In this document: positions 45,384 to 53,526 of the stretch, in pieces
How positions within the stretch are numbered: the first letter of the stretch is position 1
Layout of the letters: every line of letters starts with the position of its first letter
DNA from: Lysinibacillus sphaericus
GTDB lineage: Bacteria > Bacillota > Bacilli > Bacillales_A > Planococcaceae
DNA length: 59,776 bases
Assembly (NCBI RefSeq): GCF_006864135.1
Contig: NZ_SADV01000027.1
Span: 1-59,776, forward strand
Direction of reading: 5' to 3'
Notes under the pieces: model-generated
Told to the model about the DNA's origin: nothing
Seen by the model: the letters and a program-made list of their open reading frames with translations, nothing else
Database searches by the model: none
Made by a program: the position numbers and the translations under genes

Positions 45384-45721
45384 ATTATGCCTCGGCATAA
45401 TTTCGTCTGGAATCGGCTTTGTGCTAAGGCCTGCGTAATGCAGGTCAGTTAGCCGTTATCGCATGAATGCGATCGTTATAGGCTAACATCCTTTATTAAC
45501 TCCTCTCCGATTCCGTGACATCCGCCGGAGGCTTTAGGCCATCAGATGTCTTTTTGTGCGAAAGCGAAGTACTAACGCAGCGTCAGCAGCAGCACGATGT
45601 TGGTCACTCAGTCGTTGACAGGATGTGGCGTTCTTAGACTGAGTTCCTCTATTTCAGCTAATGTTTGGACATCTGTACCTGTCGCTACGCTTTCGGTACA
45701 AAAGAAACCTGCTGAAAGAAG
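45384..45721. repeat. Full-length dispersed repeat (longest copy)
   Basis: Begins TTATGCCTCGGCATAATTTC and has an insertion around 45440-45540 with CCGTGACATCCGCCGGA. It carries TGTGCGAAAGCGAAGTACTA, TTGGTCACTCAGTCG, ACTGAGTTCCTCTATTTCAG and ends CTGCTGAAAGAAGTTAAAAC at the yuiB stop. A separate hairpin CAGTATTCTTCT / AGAAGAATACTG lies at about 45341-45373. No coding potential in 45299-45721. Confidence 0.85.
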
Positions 45722-46051
45722 TTAAAACATTCGATAACCACTTTTACGCAAATAAATCATGACAATCCCCGCAACAATTGAACCGGCAAAGCCACCAGAT
45801 AAGATAGAAATATCTACAAACTGCAGTGCTTGCAACTTATCTAAAAGTGCTGGAAATGCGGAACCTGGCTTGAAAATATAATCTAAAAAGCTTACATCAT
45901 CGATAATAAAGATAACAACAATTGGATACACAATTGCCATTAACCAAGTCATTCGCAGTAGCATATTCAATAAAAATCCAATACCAAAGAACATGACGAA
46001 AAATAACAAAATTGAAATAATTAACTGTACTAATGAAACTGGACCATCCAT
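45722..46051 (-). CDS. yuiB: YuiB-like membrane protein
   Basis: A 109-residue protein with three hydrophobic segments (about residues 8-30, 34-52 and 85-103) and IIDDVSFLDYIFKPGSAFPALL between the last two. It resembles the YuiB family, whose function is unknown; the pepA-yuiD-yuiB neighbourhood supports the name. GGAGG lies 10 nt before the ATG. Confidence 0.72.
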   Translation of the reverse strand: MDGPVSLVQLIISILLFFVMFFGIGFLLNMLLRMTWLMAIVYPIVVIFIIDDVSFLDYIFKPGSAFPALLDKLQALQFVDISILSGGFAGSIVAGIVMIYLRKSGYRMF

Positions 46052-46169
46052 GTATGTATAACCTCCGTTTTCCTCTCATTAGTTTACATGATTACTACAA
46101 CGCTTTCAATGAACATATCCTTGATTTCGCTTGTTCGTCATATTTAGGGATTATGACCATAACGTGTGG

Positions 46170-46250
46170 TTAATTTCCGTTCCGACTGACGCTTCGCTTT
46201 CGCGCAGAGCAAAGCTTCTTGGGGCGTCAGCCTCCACTCCAATCAACTTA
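46170..46250. repeat. Partial dispersed repeat
   Basis: Carries CGTTCCGACTGACGCTTCGC plus TTTCGCGCAGAGCAAAGC and ends GCCTCCACTCCAATCAACTT, the reverse complement of the start of the right-edge repeat (59423-59442). The rest of 46052-46369 shows only the cstA terminator. Confidence 0.65.
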
Positions 46251-46315
46251 TAAATAACATACATTTCAACAAATCATACGCTACTTTTGATGATGAACCA
46301 TCATTAAGAAATAAA

Positions 46316-46362
46316 AGAAACTATTGAAAACTAGTATACGACTAATTTTCAATAGTTTCTCT
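46316..46362. terminator. Terminator of cstA
   Basis: GAAACTATTGAAAA pairs with TTTTCAATAGTTTC around a 17-nt loop that itself contains CTAGT/ACTAA. T-rich tracts lie on either side, and it ends 8 nt from the cstA stop. Confidence 0.8.
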
Positions 46363-46369
46363 CTTTTCA

Positions 46370-48163
46370 TTATGAAGCGGTTTGTGATAATAAATACTTT
46401 GATGACTTCCAAAGCTTTGCCCATTTTTTAAAAGCAGCTATCACAATTATTAAGCCTAAAATTAACATAATAACAGACAATACACCATTTAACATATTGT
46501 ATCCAGCAGCCGCTGTATTCCAATAAACATTTTTAATCATCCAAAGGCCAGCTACATTTACAGTGACATATAAATAGGCCAATGGAATAAAGCAAGTTAA
46601 GGCGTAGATTCGTTTATCTGCAACTTTTAAGACTATTGTTACACCACATACTAAACCGATTGTTGCCATCAACTGATTCGAAACGCCAAATAATACCCAA
46701 ATCGAACTGATATCTCCTGAATACAATAAATAGCCCCACATAAAGCATGCAAGTGCACTTGCAAAGATTGTACCTGGAAGCCAATTTGTACGCTTCAGTG
46801 GCTTGTAGACATTGCCGCCAAAATCTTGAATTAAATAGCGCGCTACACGTGTCCCAGCATCAATAGCCGTTAAAATAAAGACCGCCTCAAACATGATAAC
46901 GAATTGATAGAAATAAGAAGACAATTCGGCAAACCAAGGAATCCCCGTGAAAATATCAGTCATTCCAACTGCTAGCGTTACAGCTCCACCTGTGCGTCCT
47001 TCTAAGTCCATCCCAATACTTTCGGCTAATGCATGTAAATGTACCGGTTCCATTCCTAATGTAGCAAAGACTGCAGGAGCAGAATTTATCGCAAAATAAT
47101 CTGCAGGATGTAGAGCTGTTGCTGCGATTAAAGCCATTACACCTACTAAAGATTCTACGAGCATAGCACCAAAACCAACGATACGAATATCTTCCCAGCG
47201 ATCAATCATTTTTGGAGTTGTCCCAGAGCCTACAAACGCATGGAAGCCAGAAATAGCCCCACAGGCAATTGTAATGGAGACGAATGGCCATACTGGACCA
47301 GCAATTACTGGACCACCACCATGAATAAACTCTGTAATTGGCGGAAATTGAATGATTGGGTTCACGAAAAAGACCCCAATGATTAACGCAATAAATACGC
47401 CAATTTTCATGAAACTACTTAAATAATCACGCGGGGCTAATAAGAGCCATACAGGTAATGCCGCCGCAAAGAATGCATAGATAGGTAGAATAATAGATAA
47501 GGTATTACGGTCAAACGTTAAAAAATCACCAAATGCTGTCCCTTGAATCATCGGTCCAACAAATACACCGATCATTAACAAAATAAAGCCAACTGTTGAC
47601 GTAACAATTAAATTTCCTGTTTTACGATAAGCAATACCAACAAGCATCGCTATTGGAATCGTAATCCCTACTGCAAAAGTTCCCCACGGATTTCGCTCCA
47701 ACGCACCAAGGACAACCATCGATAGCCCGGCCATTGTAATTGTAATAATGAAAAGCATGGCAAGGCCTGTACAAAATCCTGCAACAGGTCCTAATTCCTT
47801 CTTCATTACCTCTGATAACGACTTTCCTCCATGGCGCATAGAAGCAAATAACACTACCGCATCATGTACTGCACCACCGATTACTGCACCAATTAACAAC
47901 CAAAGAAGCCCTGGCAAATATCCAAATTGTGCAGCTAAAATAGGTCCAACTAACGGTCCAGCTGCTGCAATCGCTGCAAAATGATGACCAAATGTTACCC
48001 ACTTATTCGTCGGAACATAGTCTTTACCATCCTCCATAGCGTGTGCTGGGGTGGGCGTATCATCTTTTATCTTAAGTACCTTCTTTGTGAAAAATATGCC
48101 ATACAAACGATAGCTAATCATCAGTACACAAATGGAACCTATTACAATTGTAATAGCATTCAT
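46370..48163 (-). CDS. cstA: CstA-family carbon-starvation / pyruvate-peptide transporter
   Basis: A 597-residue polytopic protein of the CstA family. It opens with the conserved GYxF-like YRLYGIFFTKKVL and has FGHHFAAIAAAGPLVGPILAAQFGYLP, HDAVVLFASMRHGGKSLSEV and IACGAISGFHAFVGSGTTPKMI. Members import pyruvate (BtsT) or peptides during carbon starvation. The ATG at 48163 follows AAAGGAG; the upstream ATG at 48190 lacks a site. It lies downstream of a broken lytS-lytR system that probably once controlled it. Confidence 0.92.
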   Translation of the reverse strand: MNAITIVIGSICVLMISYRLYGIFFTKKVLKIKDDTPTPAHAMEDGKDYVPTNKWVTFGHHFAAIAAAGPLVGPILAAQFGYLPGLLWLLIGAVIGGAVHDAVVLFASMRHGGKSLSEVMKKELGPVAGFCTGLAMLFIITITMAGLSMVVLGALERNPWGTFAVGITIPIAMLVGIAYRKTGNLIVTSTVGFILLMIGVFVGPMIQGTAFGDFLTFDRNTLSIILPIYAFFAAALPVWLLLAPRDYLSSFMKIGVFIALIIGVFFVNPIIQFPPITEFIHGGGPVIAGPVWPFVSITIACGAISGFHAFVGSGTTPKMIDRWEDIRIVGFGAMLVESLVGVMALIAATALHPADYFAINSAPAVFATLGMEPVHLHALAESIGMDLEGRTGGAVTLAVGMTDIFTGIPWFAELSSYFYQFVIMFEAVFILTAIDAGTRVARYLIQDFGGNVYKPLKRTNWLPGTIFASALACFMWGYLLYSGDISSIWVLFGVSNQLMATIGLVCGVTIVLKVADKRIYALTCFIPLAYLYVTVNVAGLWMIKNVYWNTAAAGYNMLNGVLSVIMLILGLIIVIAAFKKWAKLWKSSKYLLSQTAS

Positions 48164-48282
48164 GTTATCACTCCTTTTTACGTTTTCCACATCATAGCAT
48201 ATAAATTGAAAGATTATTCGTAAAATTCGCTAAAATGTCAGAATTTTAAGTTGAAAGGGTGTTTTCTACTGTTGAAATGCAG

Positions 48283-48733
48283 TTATTTTGATAGCTGGAA
48301 AATCTTGCGCACATCCTTCATATAAAGCCTGCTAACAGGTATCGAATCTCTATTATGCAAAATCAACTTGTATTTAGAATTACTCCAAGGCTCCAATAAT
48401 CCCCACGCTAACACCAACAAGTGGTCCACCAAAAATACCAGCAATCGTTACACCAATTAGCCTCGTATTCGCAATAGCTTCCTCTGCATTTATAGTGCTA
48501 TGTATCATTTGATTTAAAGGATTGATAGACCCACCTTCGATTTTTATCCCTGTATAGCTGCTAACTATACTTAAGGCACTAAAAATAATAATAAGCCAAA
48601 CATTTTCCTTAACCCCTTGATCCTGAAATAACACTCATGGAAAGAGCCGCCATCTTGACATTAAAAAGGCAAACACCATGATTAGCCCTACTCGCTCTAA
48701 CATAAACAAGAATAGTTCCATCATAGGTCCCAT
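48283..48733 (-). pseudogene. Deletion scar of a lytS-lytR two-component system
   Basis: The 5' part reads MMELFLFMLERVGLIMVFAF and MSRWRLFP-stop, then resumes in the same frame as VLFQDQGVKENVWLIIIFSA, YTGIKIEGGS and NTRLIGVTIAGIFGGPLVGV, the first ~110 residues of a LytS 5TM receptor with an in-frame TGA (48635-48637). It breaks after GIIGALE. In another frame it continues at once with NSKYKLILHNRDSIPVSRLY and MKDVRKIFQLSK-stop, the end of a LytTR DNA-binding domain. The sensor's GAF/kinase region and the response regulator receiver (~2 kb) are gone. Neither product can be functional. Confidence 0.85.
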
Positions 48734-48744
48734 CCTTTGTCACA

Positions 48745-49242
48745 TTATTTTTTAAAGAACAATTTATAAGAGGAATAGCCAAAGACATCTCCTGGGTTAA
48801 TGCCTTCAATCCCCTCTAATTGGTGCTTTTCAAATTGGTTGGACGCCATTTCTTTTAACATCACTGATGTCATTTCATCCTGAACGAGCTCCTTTGGATA
48901 CATCCATTCCGCTGCTAATAATTCATTTTCTTGAATGCAAATCTGCTGCTGCTCATCCTTCATCCGACAATAAAATATCGCCATATTATCACTAATGTCA
49001 CCGCGAATCACACCCGTTCGAAAACCAATTAAACCTGATACGTAGCAATTGATACCCGTTTCTTCTTTTAATTCGCGAACAACCGCTTCATCTACGGTTT
49101 CACCAGCATTGACAAAACCAGCTGGCAATGACCATATTCCCTTTAATCCACTATAAGCCTTTTTAACAACTAACCATTGACCTAACGCATTTACTGTTAC
49201 CCCTGCAACACCTAACCAAACTTTTCCTCTATCTCTTTTCAT
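48745..49242 (-). CDS. NUDIX hydrolase
   Basis: A 165-residue NUDIX enzyme with the box G-x5-E-x7-REUxEExGU at PAGFVNAGETVDEAVVRELK plus EETGI, preceded by KGIWSLP. It hydrolyses nucleoside diphosphate linked compounds; the substrate is unknown. The ATG at 49242 follows AGGAG by 8 nt; the GTG at 49251 overlaps that site. It ends 12 nt before the lytS remnant on the same strand. Confidence 0.87.
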   Translation of the reverse strand: MKRDRGKVWLGVAGVTVNALGQWLVVKKAYSGLKGIWSLPAGFVNAGETVDEAVVRELKEETGINCYVSGLIGFRTGVIRGDISDNMAIFYCRMKDEQQQICIQENELLAAEWMYPKELVQDEMTSVMLKEMASNQFEKHQLEGIEGINPGDVFGYSSYKLFFKK

Positions 49243-49419
49243 AAGCTTCACTCCTATAGCACTATTATAACGACCAATTCTCCATATATAGAAGTATTAA
49301 ATCAGAATATTATGATTGCTTCATACTCCTAATCATAAATACACACTGGTTCCAATTTTGTAAATATGTTACACTTTTTATTAAAGGGAGTATTCACTCT
49401 ATTTATAGGGAGGCGTTTT

Positions 49420-49971
49420 ATGTTAAACGAAATATCACCTAATGCAAAACTTTTTATTATAGCAATAGTGTTACTCTTACTATTGCCCTTCATCGTTTTC
49501 TTGTTGCCATTAACCATTTCCCAAACATTTTATTTTAACAGAGATAATATCGTGCTGATTACTCCAACAAGCAACTTCACTATGCTTTTCCTAGCAATTG
49601 CGTTCATTATTTTAACGTTGATCATGCTTGGTTTCAAACGAAATAAATACACCTATTTGATTACACTTATAGTCATCGTGAGCAGTCTAGTTTTAGGCTA
49701 TTTTTCTCTTTTAAGTTATACCGCTATACAAAAAACACAAATTGTTTTCAAAGAATTTCATCATCAAACTACATATGAATGGCAGGATATTAAGGAAGTC
49801 ATTTATGAGTATGAAATAGGTGCAGCAGGCACTTATTCTTTCCAAACGAAAAATAACGAAAAGTTTGCCATTAAAGAAAACGGACAATTTGGCTTAGATG
49901 AAAAAAGCGCCATTTACAATTTAGTAAATGACAATGGCGCTACATTCGTAGAGCGCGAGAAGGTAAAGTAA
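49420..49971 (+). CDS. Membrane protein of unknown function with soluble C-terminal domain
   Basis: A 183-residue protein with three membrane segments (about residues 10-32, 50-70 and 82-104) and a soluble C-terminal ~80 residues. I do not recognise the family. The tail has YEWQDIKEVIYEYEIG and GTYSFQTKNNEKFAIKE, reminiscent of PH-like bacterial membrane domains. The ATG at 49420 follows GGGAGG by 6 nt, so an upstream open stretch is not used. A terminator follows 35 nt later. Confidence 0.62.
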   Translation: MLNEISPNAKLFIIAIVLLLLLPFIVFLLPLTISQTFYFNRDNIVLITPTSNFTMLFLAIAFIILTLIMLGFKRNKYTYLITLIVIVSSLVLGYFSLLSYTAIQKTQIVFKEFHHQTTYEWQDIKEVIYEYEIGAAGTYSFQTKNNEKFAIKENGQFGLDEKSAIYNLVNDNGATFVEREKVK

Positions 49972-50004
49972 CGATTATTTTGAACACCTGCTGAAGGAAG
50001 TTAT

Positions 50005-50042
50005 AAAAGCCACTTTCGAGTAGAACGAAAGTGGCTTTTGGA
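50005..50042 (+). terminator. Terminator of the 49420 membrane protein gene
   Basis: AAAAGCCACTTTCG pairs with CGAAAGTGGCTTTT around a 6-nt loop. A partial GCTGAAGGAAGTTATAA repeat end lies just upstream. Confidence 0.8.
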
Positions 50043-50132
50043 ATTTTTCAATGTAGCCCACATGCTAAGATAGTACCCTACCTTTTTATGTTATAAGCTG
50101 TTCAAACATTTTCCGTACTTAAACTACGAAAA

Positions 50133-50576
50133 TTATGCTTCCAACTGCTTCATATCCCAATTAAGCTTTAATATATTTTTTAATCGGATGACCTGATCTT
50201 CTCCAATTGTATTGACCAGTTGTTTTTCTATTTCTGCTTTACAAAATTGATTTTTTTCAAAACAATCTTCACCAAATTCAGTCATACGAATAGCTTTATG
50301 TTTTTTACTGTGTTCGACACTCGTAACTGTCACCAACCCTTTAACTTCCAAACTCTTTATTATTTTATGGGTTGCTTGTCTTGAAAATTTAACATTTTTA
50401 GCTACATCTGAAATTGTAAGTTGTTTTTTATAAATCATGCCCAAAATATACCATTCCGAATTTGAAATATATATATCGTTATGCTTATTCCACTTCTCTT
50501 CTGCAAGTCTTCGAAGTAGTTCATGACGTTCGCTCAATAAATCAATTACATCTCGATTCTGCAATTCGTCCTTCAA
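50133..50576 (-). CDS. MarR-family transcriptional regulator
   Basis: A 147-residue winged-helix regulator. The HTH is LTISDVAKNVKFSRQATHKIIKSLEVKGLV and the wing is TSVEHSKKHKAIRMTEFG. The start is a TTG at 50576 with AAGGTGA 5-6 nt upstream. It is divergent from a CarD-like gene, and the 144-bp gap holds two identical-arm palindromes GTCAAC-N3-GTTGAC that overlap promoters in both directions. It probably represses itself and the CarD-like gene until a ligand is bound; the ligand is unknown. Confidence 0.85.
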   Translation of the reverse strand: MKDELQNRDVIDLLSERHELLRRLAEEKWNKHNDIYISNSEWYILGMIYKKQLTISDVAKNVKFSRQATHKIIKSLEVKGLVTVTSVEHSKKHKAIRMTEFGEDCFEKNQFCKAEIEKQLVNTIGEDQVIRLKNILKLNWDMKQLEA

Positions 50577-50633
50577 CTAGTTCACCTTCATTTCCTATTT
50601 TTCGTTATTAATATACAAAAAACAACATCAATC

Positions 50634-50648
50634 GTCAACCAAGTTGAC
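50634..50648. promoter_or_regulatory. Operator 1 of the MarR-type regulator
   Basis: GTCAACCAAGTTGAC is a perfect 6-bp palindrome with 3-bp spacer. It overlaps the -35 (TTGACA, 50644-50649) of the rightward promoter. Confidence 0.75.
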
Positions 50649-50672
50649 AAAAATCTTTAAATTGCTTACAAT
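50644..50672 (+). promoter_or_regulatory. Sigma-A promoter of the CarD-like gene
   Basis: TTGACA (50644-50649), 17-nt spacer, TACAAT (50667-50672). It is flanked by the two operators, one over the -35 and the other near the start of transcription, an arrangement suited to tight repression. Confidence 0.82.
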
Positions 50673-50679
50673 TAATTTA

Positions 50680-50694
50680 GTCAACTTAGTTGAC
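50680..50694. promoter_or_regulatory. Operator 2 of the MarR-type regulator
   Basis: GTCAACTTAGTTGAC has the same arms as operator 1, centred 46 bp away. On the minus strand it includes TTGACT, a possible -35 of marR with a weak -10 17 nt further. Confidence 0.75.
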
Positions 50695-50720
50695 AATATA
50701 GTTTGTTGGAGGGGATATAC

Positions 50721-51212
50721 ATGTACAACATTGGCGATGTAGTTATTTACTCATCACATGGACTTTGTTCTATTGAAGATATTTGTGAACAAACCTTTAA
50801 CGACATTACTAAATCTTATTATGTTTTACAACCACTAAATGAACCACAATTAATCATTCGTACCCCTATTGACAATTCCAAAAAACAGCTTAGAGATGTT
50901 ATTAAAGAAGAAGAAGCCCTCAGTATTTTACATTCATTCACATCACCCGGTGTGGAATGGATTGAACAAAATACACATCGAATGAGATTTCATTTAGAAA
51001 TCATTAAATCTGGCAATCGCCAAAAACAAGCAAAGCTGTTAAACACATTGCTACGAAAAAAGCTCGAATATAAGACCAATGAAAAAAAATTCCCTAACCA
51101 GGAAGAAAAATTATTGCAATCTTTACAAGATACTATCTTTTCGGAATTTTCCATAGCTCTTAATAAACCATCCGATGAAATTTATGATTATGTTTTAACA
51201 CAGCTTCACTAG
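50721..51212 (+). CDS. CarD/CdnL-like RNA polymerase-interacting regulator
   Basis: A 163-residue protein whose N-terminus (YNIGDVVIYSSHGLCSIEDI then KSYYVLQPLNEPQLIIRTPID) matches the Tudor-like RNA polymerase-binding domain of CarD/CdnL/TRCF. An all-helical C-terminal part (about 70-163) follows, as in CarD-type regulators. It probably binds the RNA polymerase beta subunit and modulates initiation at some promoters. GGAGGGG precedes the ATG at 50721. It is transcribed from a MarR-controlled promoter, unlike the housekeeping CarD of other bacteria. Confidence 0.78.
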   Translation: MYNIGDVVIYSSHGLCSIEDICEQTFNDITKSYYVLQPLNEPQLIIRTPIDNSKKQLRDVIKEEEALSILHSFTSPGVEWIEQNTHRMRFHLEIIKSGNRQKQAKLLNTLLRKKLEYKTNEKKFPNQEEKLLQSLQDTIFSEFSIALNKPSDEIYDYVLTQLH

Positions 51213-51232
51213 TTGTGAATTATCGGTACAGT

Positions 51233-51270
51233 AATAAGGCCACGATAAAAAATAATCGTGGCCTTATTTT
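51233..51270 (+). terminator. Terminator of the CarD-like gene
   Basis: AATAAGGCCACGAT pairs with ATCGTGGCCTTATT and is followed by TTCTG. Nothing intact was found in 51271-51503; on the minus strand about 51215-51420 a short frame-shifted open stretch is visible but not assignable. Confidence 0.85.
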
Positions 51271-51503
51271 CTGCTTCATAGTTTAAGCAAAGTAATAGTT
51301 CATGTTTAAAATCTTCATTTTCAATTAATATTAAAGCCTCTTCAACATCAAAAAACCGACCTCTATACTTTCACAACTCGTTTGTAATTCACCTCCAATA
51401 GAAGTTCCTAACCACCATTTTCATACATTACTTTCCAGTTAACAAAATTGTTTATCTTTGAGAAAATAATTGTAATACATAAAGATTTCGAGGTAGTAAT
51501 TAT

Positions 51504-51890
51504 TTGAAGAAAAATATTTTTACAAGCATTTTGTATATCCTAGTTTTTGTAGGTATGATCATCACATTATTTTTTGTATATAAGGATATTGATAATTTAT
51601 TTTTAGCTAAATTTGTATTTGGTTAGTTAATTTTTCTTGTTTTATTCCTTATTTATATAGTAACCGTATCTATAATAAATTTAAGAAAATTGGATAAGAT
51701 GGACAAAAGAAAACGGTTCTTTAAACTTATTATTATGACTATTCTAATTAGTTGTTGTAATTTTATTTTTTACTATTTAAGAGAACCATCCAAAATAACT
51801 TTTTACAATATTGTACTTTCACCATTAGTTATATCACTCATTTTAATTTTATCGGATTTACCATTCTTATCGAAAAATAAAAAATATTAG
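51504..51890 (+). pseudogene. Small four-helix membrane protein gene interrupted by TAG
   Basis: From a TTG at 51504 with GAGGT 8 nt upstream, the frame reads 40 residues (KKNIFTSILYILVFVGMIIT and a charged loop). It meets TAG at 51624-51626 and continues in the same frame with IFLVLFLIYIVTVSIINLRK and two more membrane segments to the stop at 51890. Restoring one codon gives a ~128-residue protein with four membrane helices. It could also be two tiny genes, but no ribosome-binding site precedes the second part. Family unknown. Confidence 0.5.
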
Positions 51891-52066
51891 GATCTTTAAA
51901 ATTTCGGGGCTTATTGATGAGTGATTCTCTGATTTACGAGCCCTTTTCTTATGCCCACACATAGCTGTATGATGACTTGTTGCACATTTACTATTTCAAT
52001 ACCAATGAATAATATTCCATGTTATAATTTTGAAGAAAATTAATATTAGTTTAAAAGGAGTACAAA

Positions 52067-52444
52067 ATGATGTTTAAAGACCCTTGGAATCCTACGCAAA
52101 AAGAGATAAAAAAATGGGCATATAGTGATGAAATGGAACCTGTGCAAGATTGGGAACTCGCTATCTATAAAATCGAAAATATACCAATGATTTGTACATT
52201 TGTTGAAGATGAGCAATGTGAACATATTTCTTATTTCCTTAATACCTTATACGTTTTCACTGGAGATATGGTTCGGGTAGGTAGAGATATTCAAAAGCTA
52301 TCTCAATTACTAGATACGATTGAACATACAACCAAATCAAAAGAACTTAAATTGTGGATCGAACGTTCTCAACTTCTCATTGAATATCCGGAATACTATG
52401 ATAGCTCTTATTGGGGTCTTTGTTCAAAGTTTGTTTATGAATGA
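52067..52444 (+). CDS. Hypothetical acidic protein
   Basis: A 125-residue soluble acidic protein rich in aromatic residues (PWNPTQKEIKKWAYSDEMEP, QDWELAIYKIENI). No signal or membrane segment. I do not recognise the family. Size and acidity resemble small immunity-type proteins, but no toxin partner is adjacent. AAAAGGAG lies 6-7 nt before the ATG. It stands alone. Confidence 0.55.
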   Translation: MMFKDPWNPTQKEIKKWAYSDEMEPVQDWELAIYKIENIPMICTFVEDEQCEHISYFLNTLYVFTGDMVRVGRDIQKLSQLLDTIEHTTKSKELKLWIERSQLLIEYPEYYDSSYWGLCSKFVYE

Positions 52445-52645
52445 TCACAAATTTTAATATAGCCATAAAAGTTAAGATTTGCATCTAGGTTCGATATTCA
52501 TACCTGCCAATTTCTTTTGTTCTCTTCTCCAGCATACATGATTGCTTCTAATTTATTTTTGTAAGTTAATTCTTATCTTTTTTTCCCTGTGGTAACGGTC
52601 AATCATCTGTTGCATGTTATTCTACATATAGTGGGAGGTAATAAT

Positions 52646-52831
52646 TTGATTATTTTTTCGTTTATTATCGTTTACTTCATGCCTATACTCGGGATTATTT
52701 TTTGTTTAAATCTTGTCAGCATTTTAACTAAAATTAAGAAGGATGAAAAGACAGCGAAGAATACATTTTGGCTTACACTTTCATTCGTTCTAATAATTTG
52801 GTCTATATCTATGGGAACTATTATGGAGTAA
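52646..52831 (+). CDS. Small two-helix membrane protein
   Basis: A 61-residue protein started by TTG at 52646 with GGGAGGT 7 nt upstream. It has two membrane segments (IIFSFIIVYFMPILGIIF and FWLTLSFVLIIWSISMG) separated by a Lys-rich loop TKIKKDEKTAKN. No family recognised. Confidence 0.45.
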   Translation: MIIFSFIIVYFMPILGIIFCLNLVSILTKIKKDEKTAKNTFWLTLSFVLIIWSISMGTIME

Positions 52832-52884
52832 GACGAAATTGCCAACTTCATTTTGTTAGGAGATTTCTTCTTTTTCAAGAACAT

Positions 52885-52941
52885 ACAAAAAAGCCTTTTC
52901 AATTCGTTATGTTTTCCAACATACAAATTAAAAAGGCTTGG
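52885..52941 (-). terminator. Terminator of the IscA/ErpA-type gene
   Basis: A long hairpin of ~22 bp with a TTCC loop (AAGCCTTTT...AAAAAGGCTT), followed on the minus strand by TTTTTTGTATG. It lies ~30 nt after the stop at 52970. Confidence 0.8.
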
Positions 52942-52969
52942 TATCTACACACATTTAGACAATTTATTT

Positions 52970-53341
52970 CTAATCACAAATCTCAGGCGTACCTTCACGT
53001 TTCGCCGCTTTAAAGCTTGTGCCACAGCCGCAAGATGCGATTGCATTTGGGTTATCGATGGTGAAGCCTCCGCCCATTAGCGATTGCTTATAGTCAATTT
53101 TTGTCCCTATTAAAATCGGCGCATCTTCACGGGAAACAAGAATTGTTAAACCATGTTGTATATCTTCAAAATCATCTTCTTTTTTCTCTTTATCAAAATG
53201 CATACCGTATGATAGGCCACTGCAGCCGCCACCATTAACAACTACACGTAAAAACGAACTTTGCTCTTCATTGTGCTCCATCATTTCATTAATATGAAAG
53301 ACAGCCGCTTCAGTAACTTCAATTACTTGCTTACTTGTCAT
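52970..53341 (-). CDS. yutM: Iron-sulfur cluster carrier protein (HesB/IscA/ErpA family)
   Basis: A 123-residue A-type Fe-S carrier. The three conserved cysteines are in GGGCSGLSYG and SCGCGTSF, with the conserved DYKQSLMGGGFTIDNPNA between them. It delivers [2Fe-2S] or [4Fe-4S] clusters to target enzymes. The ATG at 53341 follows GGAAGG by 8 nt; the GTG at 53350 overlaps that site. It shares the neighbourhood with Nfu (54270), as yutM and yutI do in B. subtilis. Confidence 0.9.
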   Translation of the reverse strand: MTSKQVIEVTEAAVFHINEMMEHNEEQSSFLRVVVNGGGCSGLSYGMHFDKEKKEDDFEDIQHGLTILVSREDAPILIGTKIDYKQSLMGGGFTIDNPNAIASCGCGTSFKAAKREGTPEICD

Positions 53342-53526
53342 CCCAATCACCTTCCTTCTTACTTATTATCATATCAATTTTGACTATTGTATGACAAACA
53401 TTCAGCTTCAAAAGGGTTTTTAGTAAAAATTCTAATATTTTTCACATTTTTAGTATTTTTTATCCATTTCTATAAAATCTTCATTGGTATAATAGTTATA
53501 ATAAGTCGATGAAAGAGGTATAAAAT

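Noticed and set aside
46090..46110. Possible CcpA cre site (TTGAAAGCGTTGTA on the minus strand)
   Set aside because: It is only a partial match to the consensus and not placed at a promoter of an obvious carbon-regulated gene.
51215..51430. Frame-shifted coding remnant on the minus strand (FFDVEEALILIENEDFKHEL; GTSIGGELQTSCES)
   Set aside because: Part of it is the terminator hairpin of the CarD-like gene, no start is present and no family is recognised. It is too weak to list as a pseudogene.
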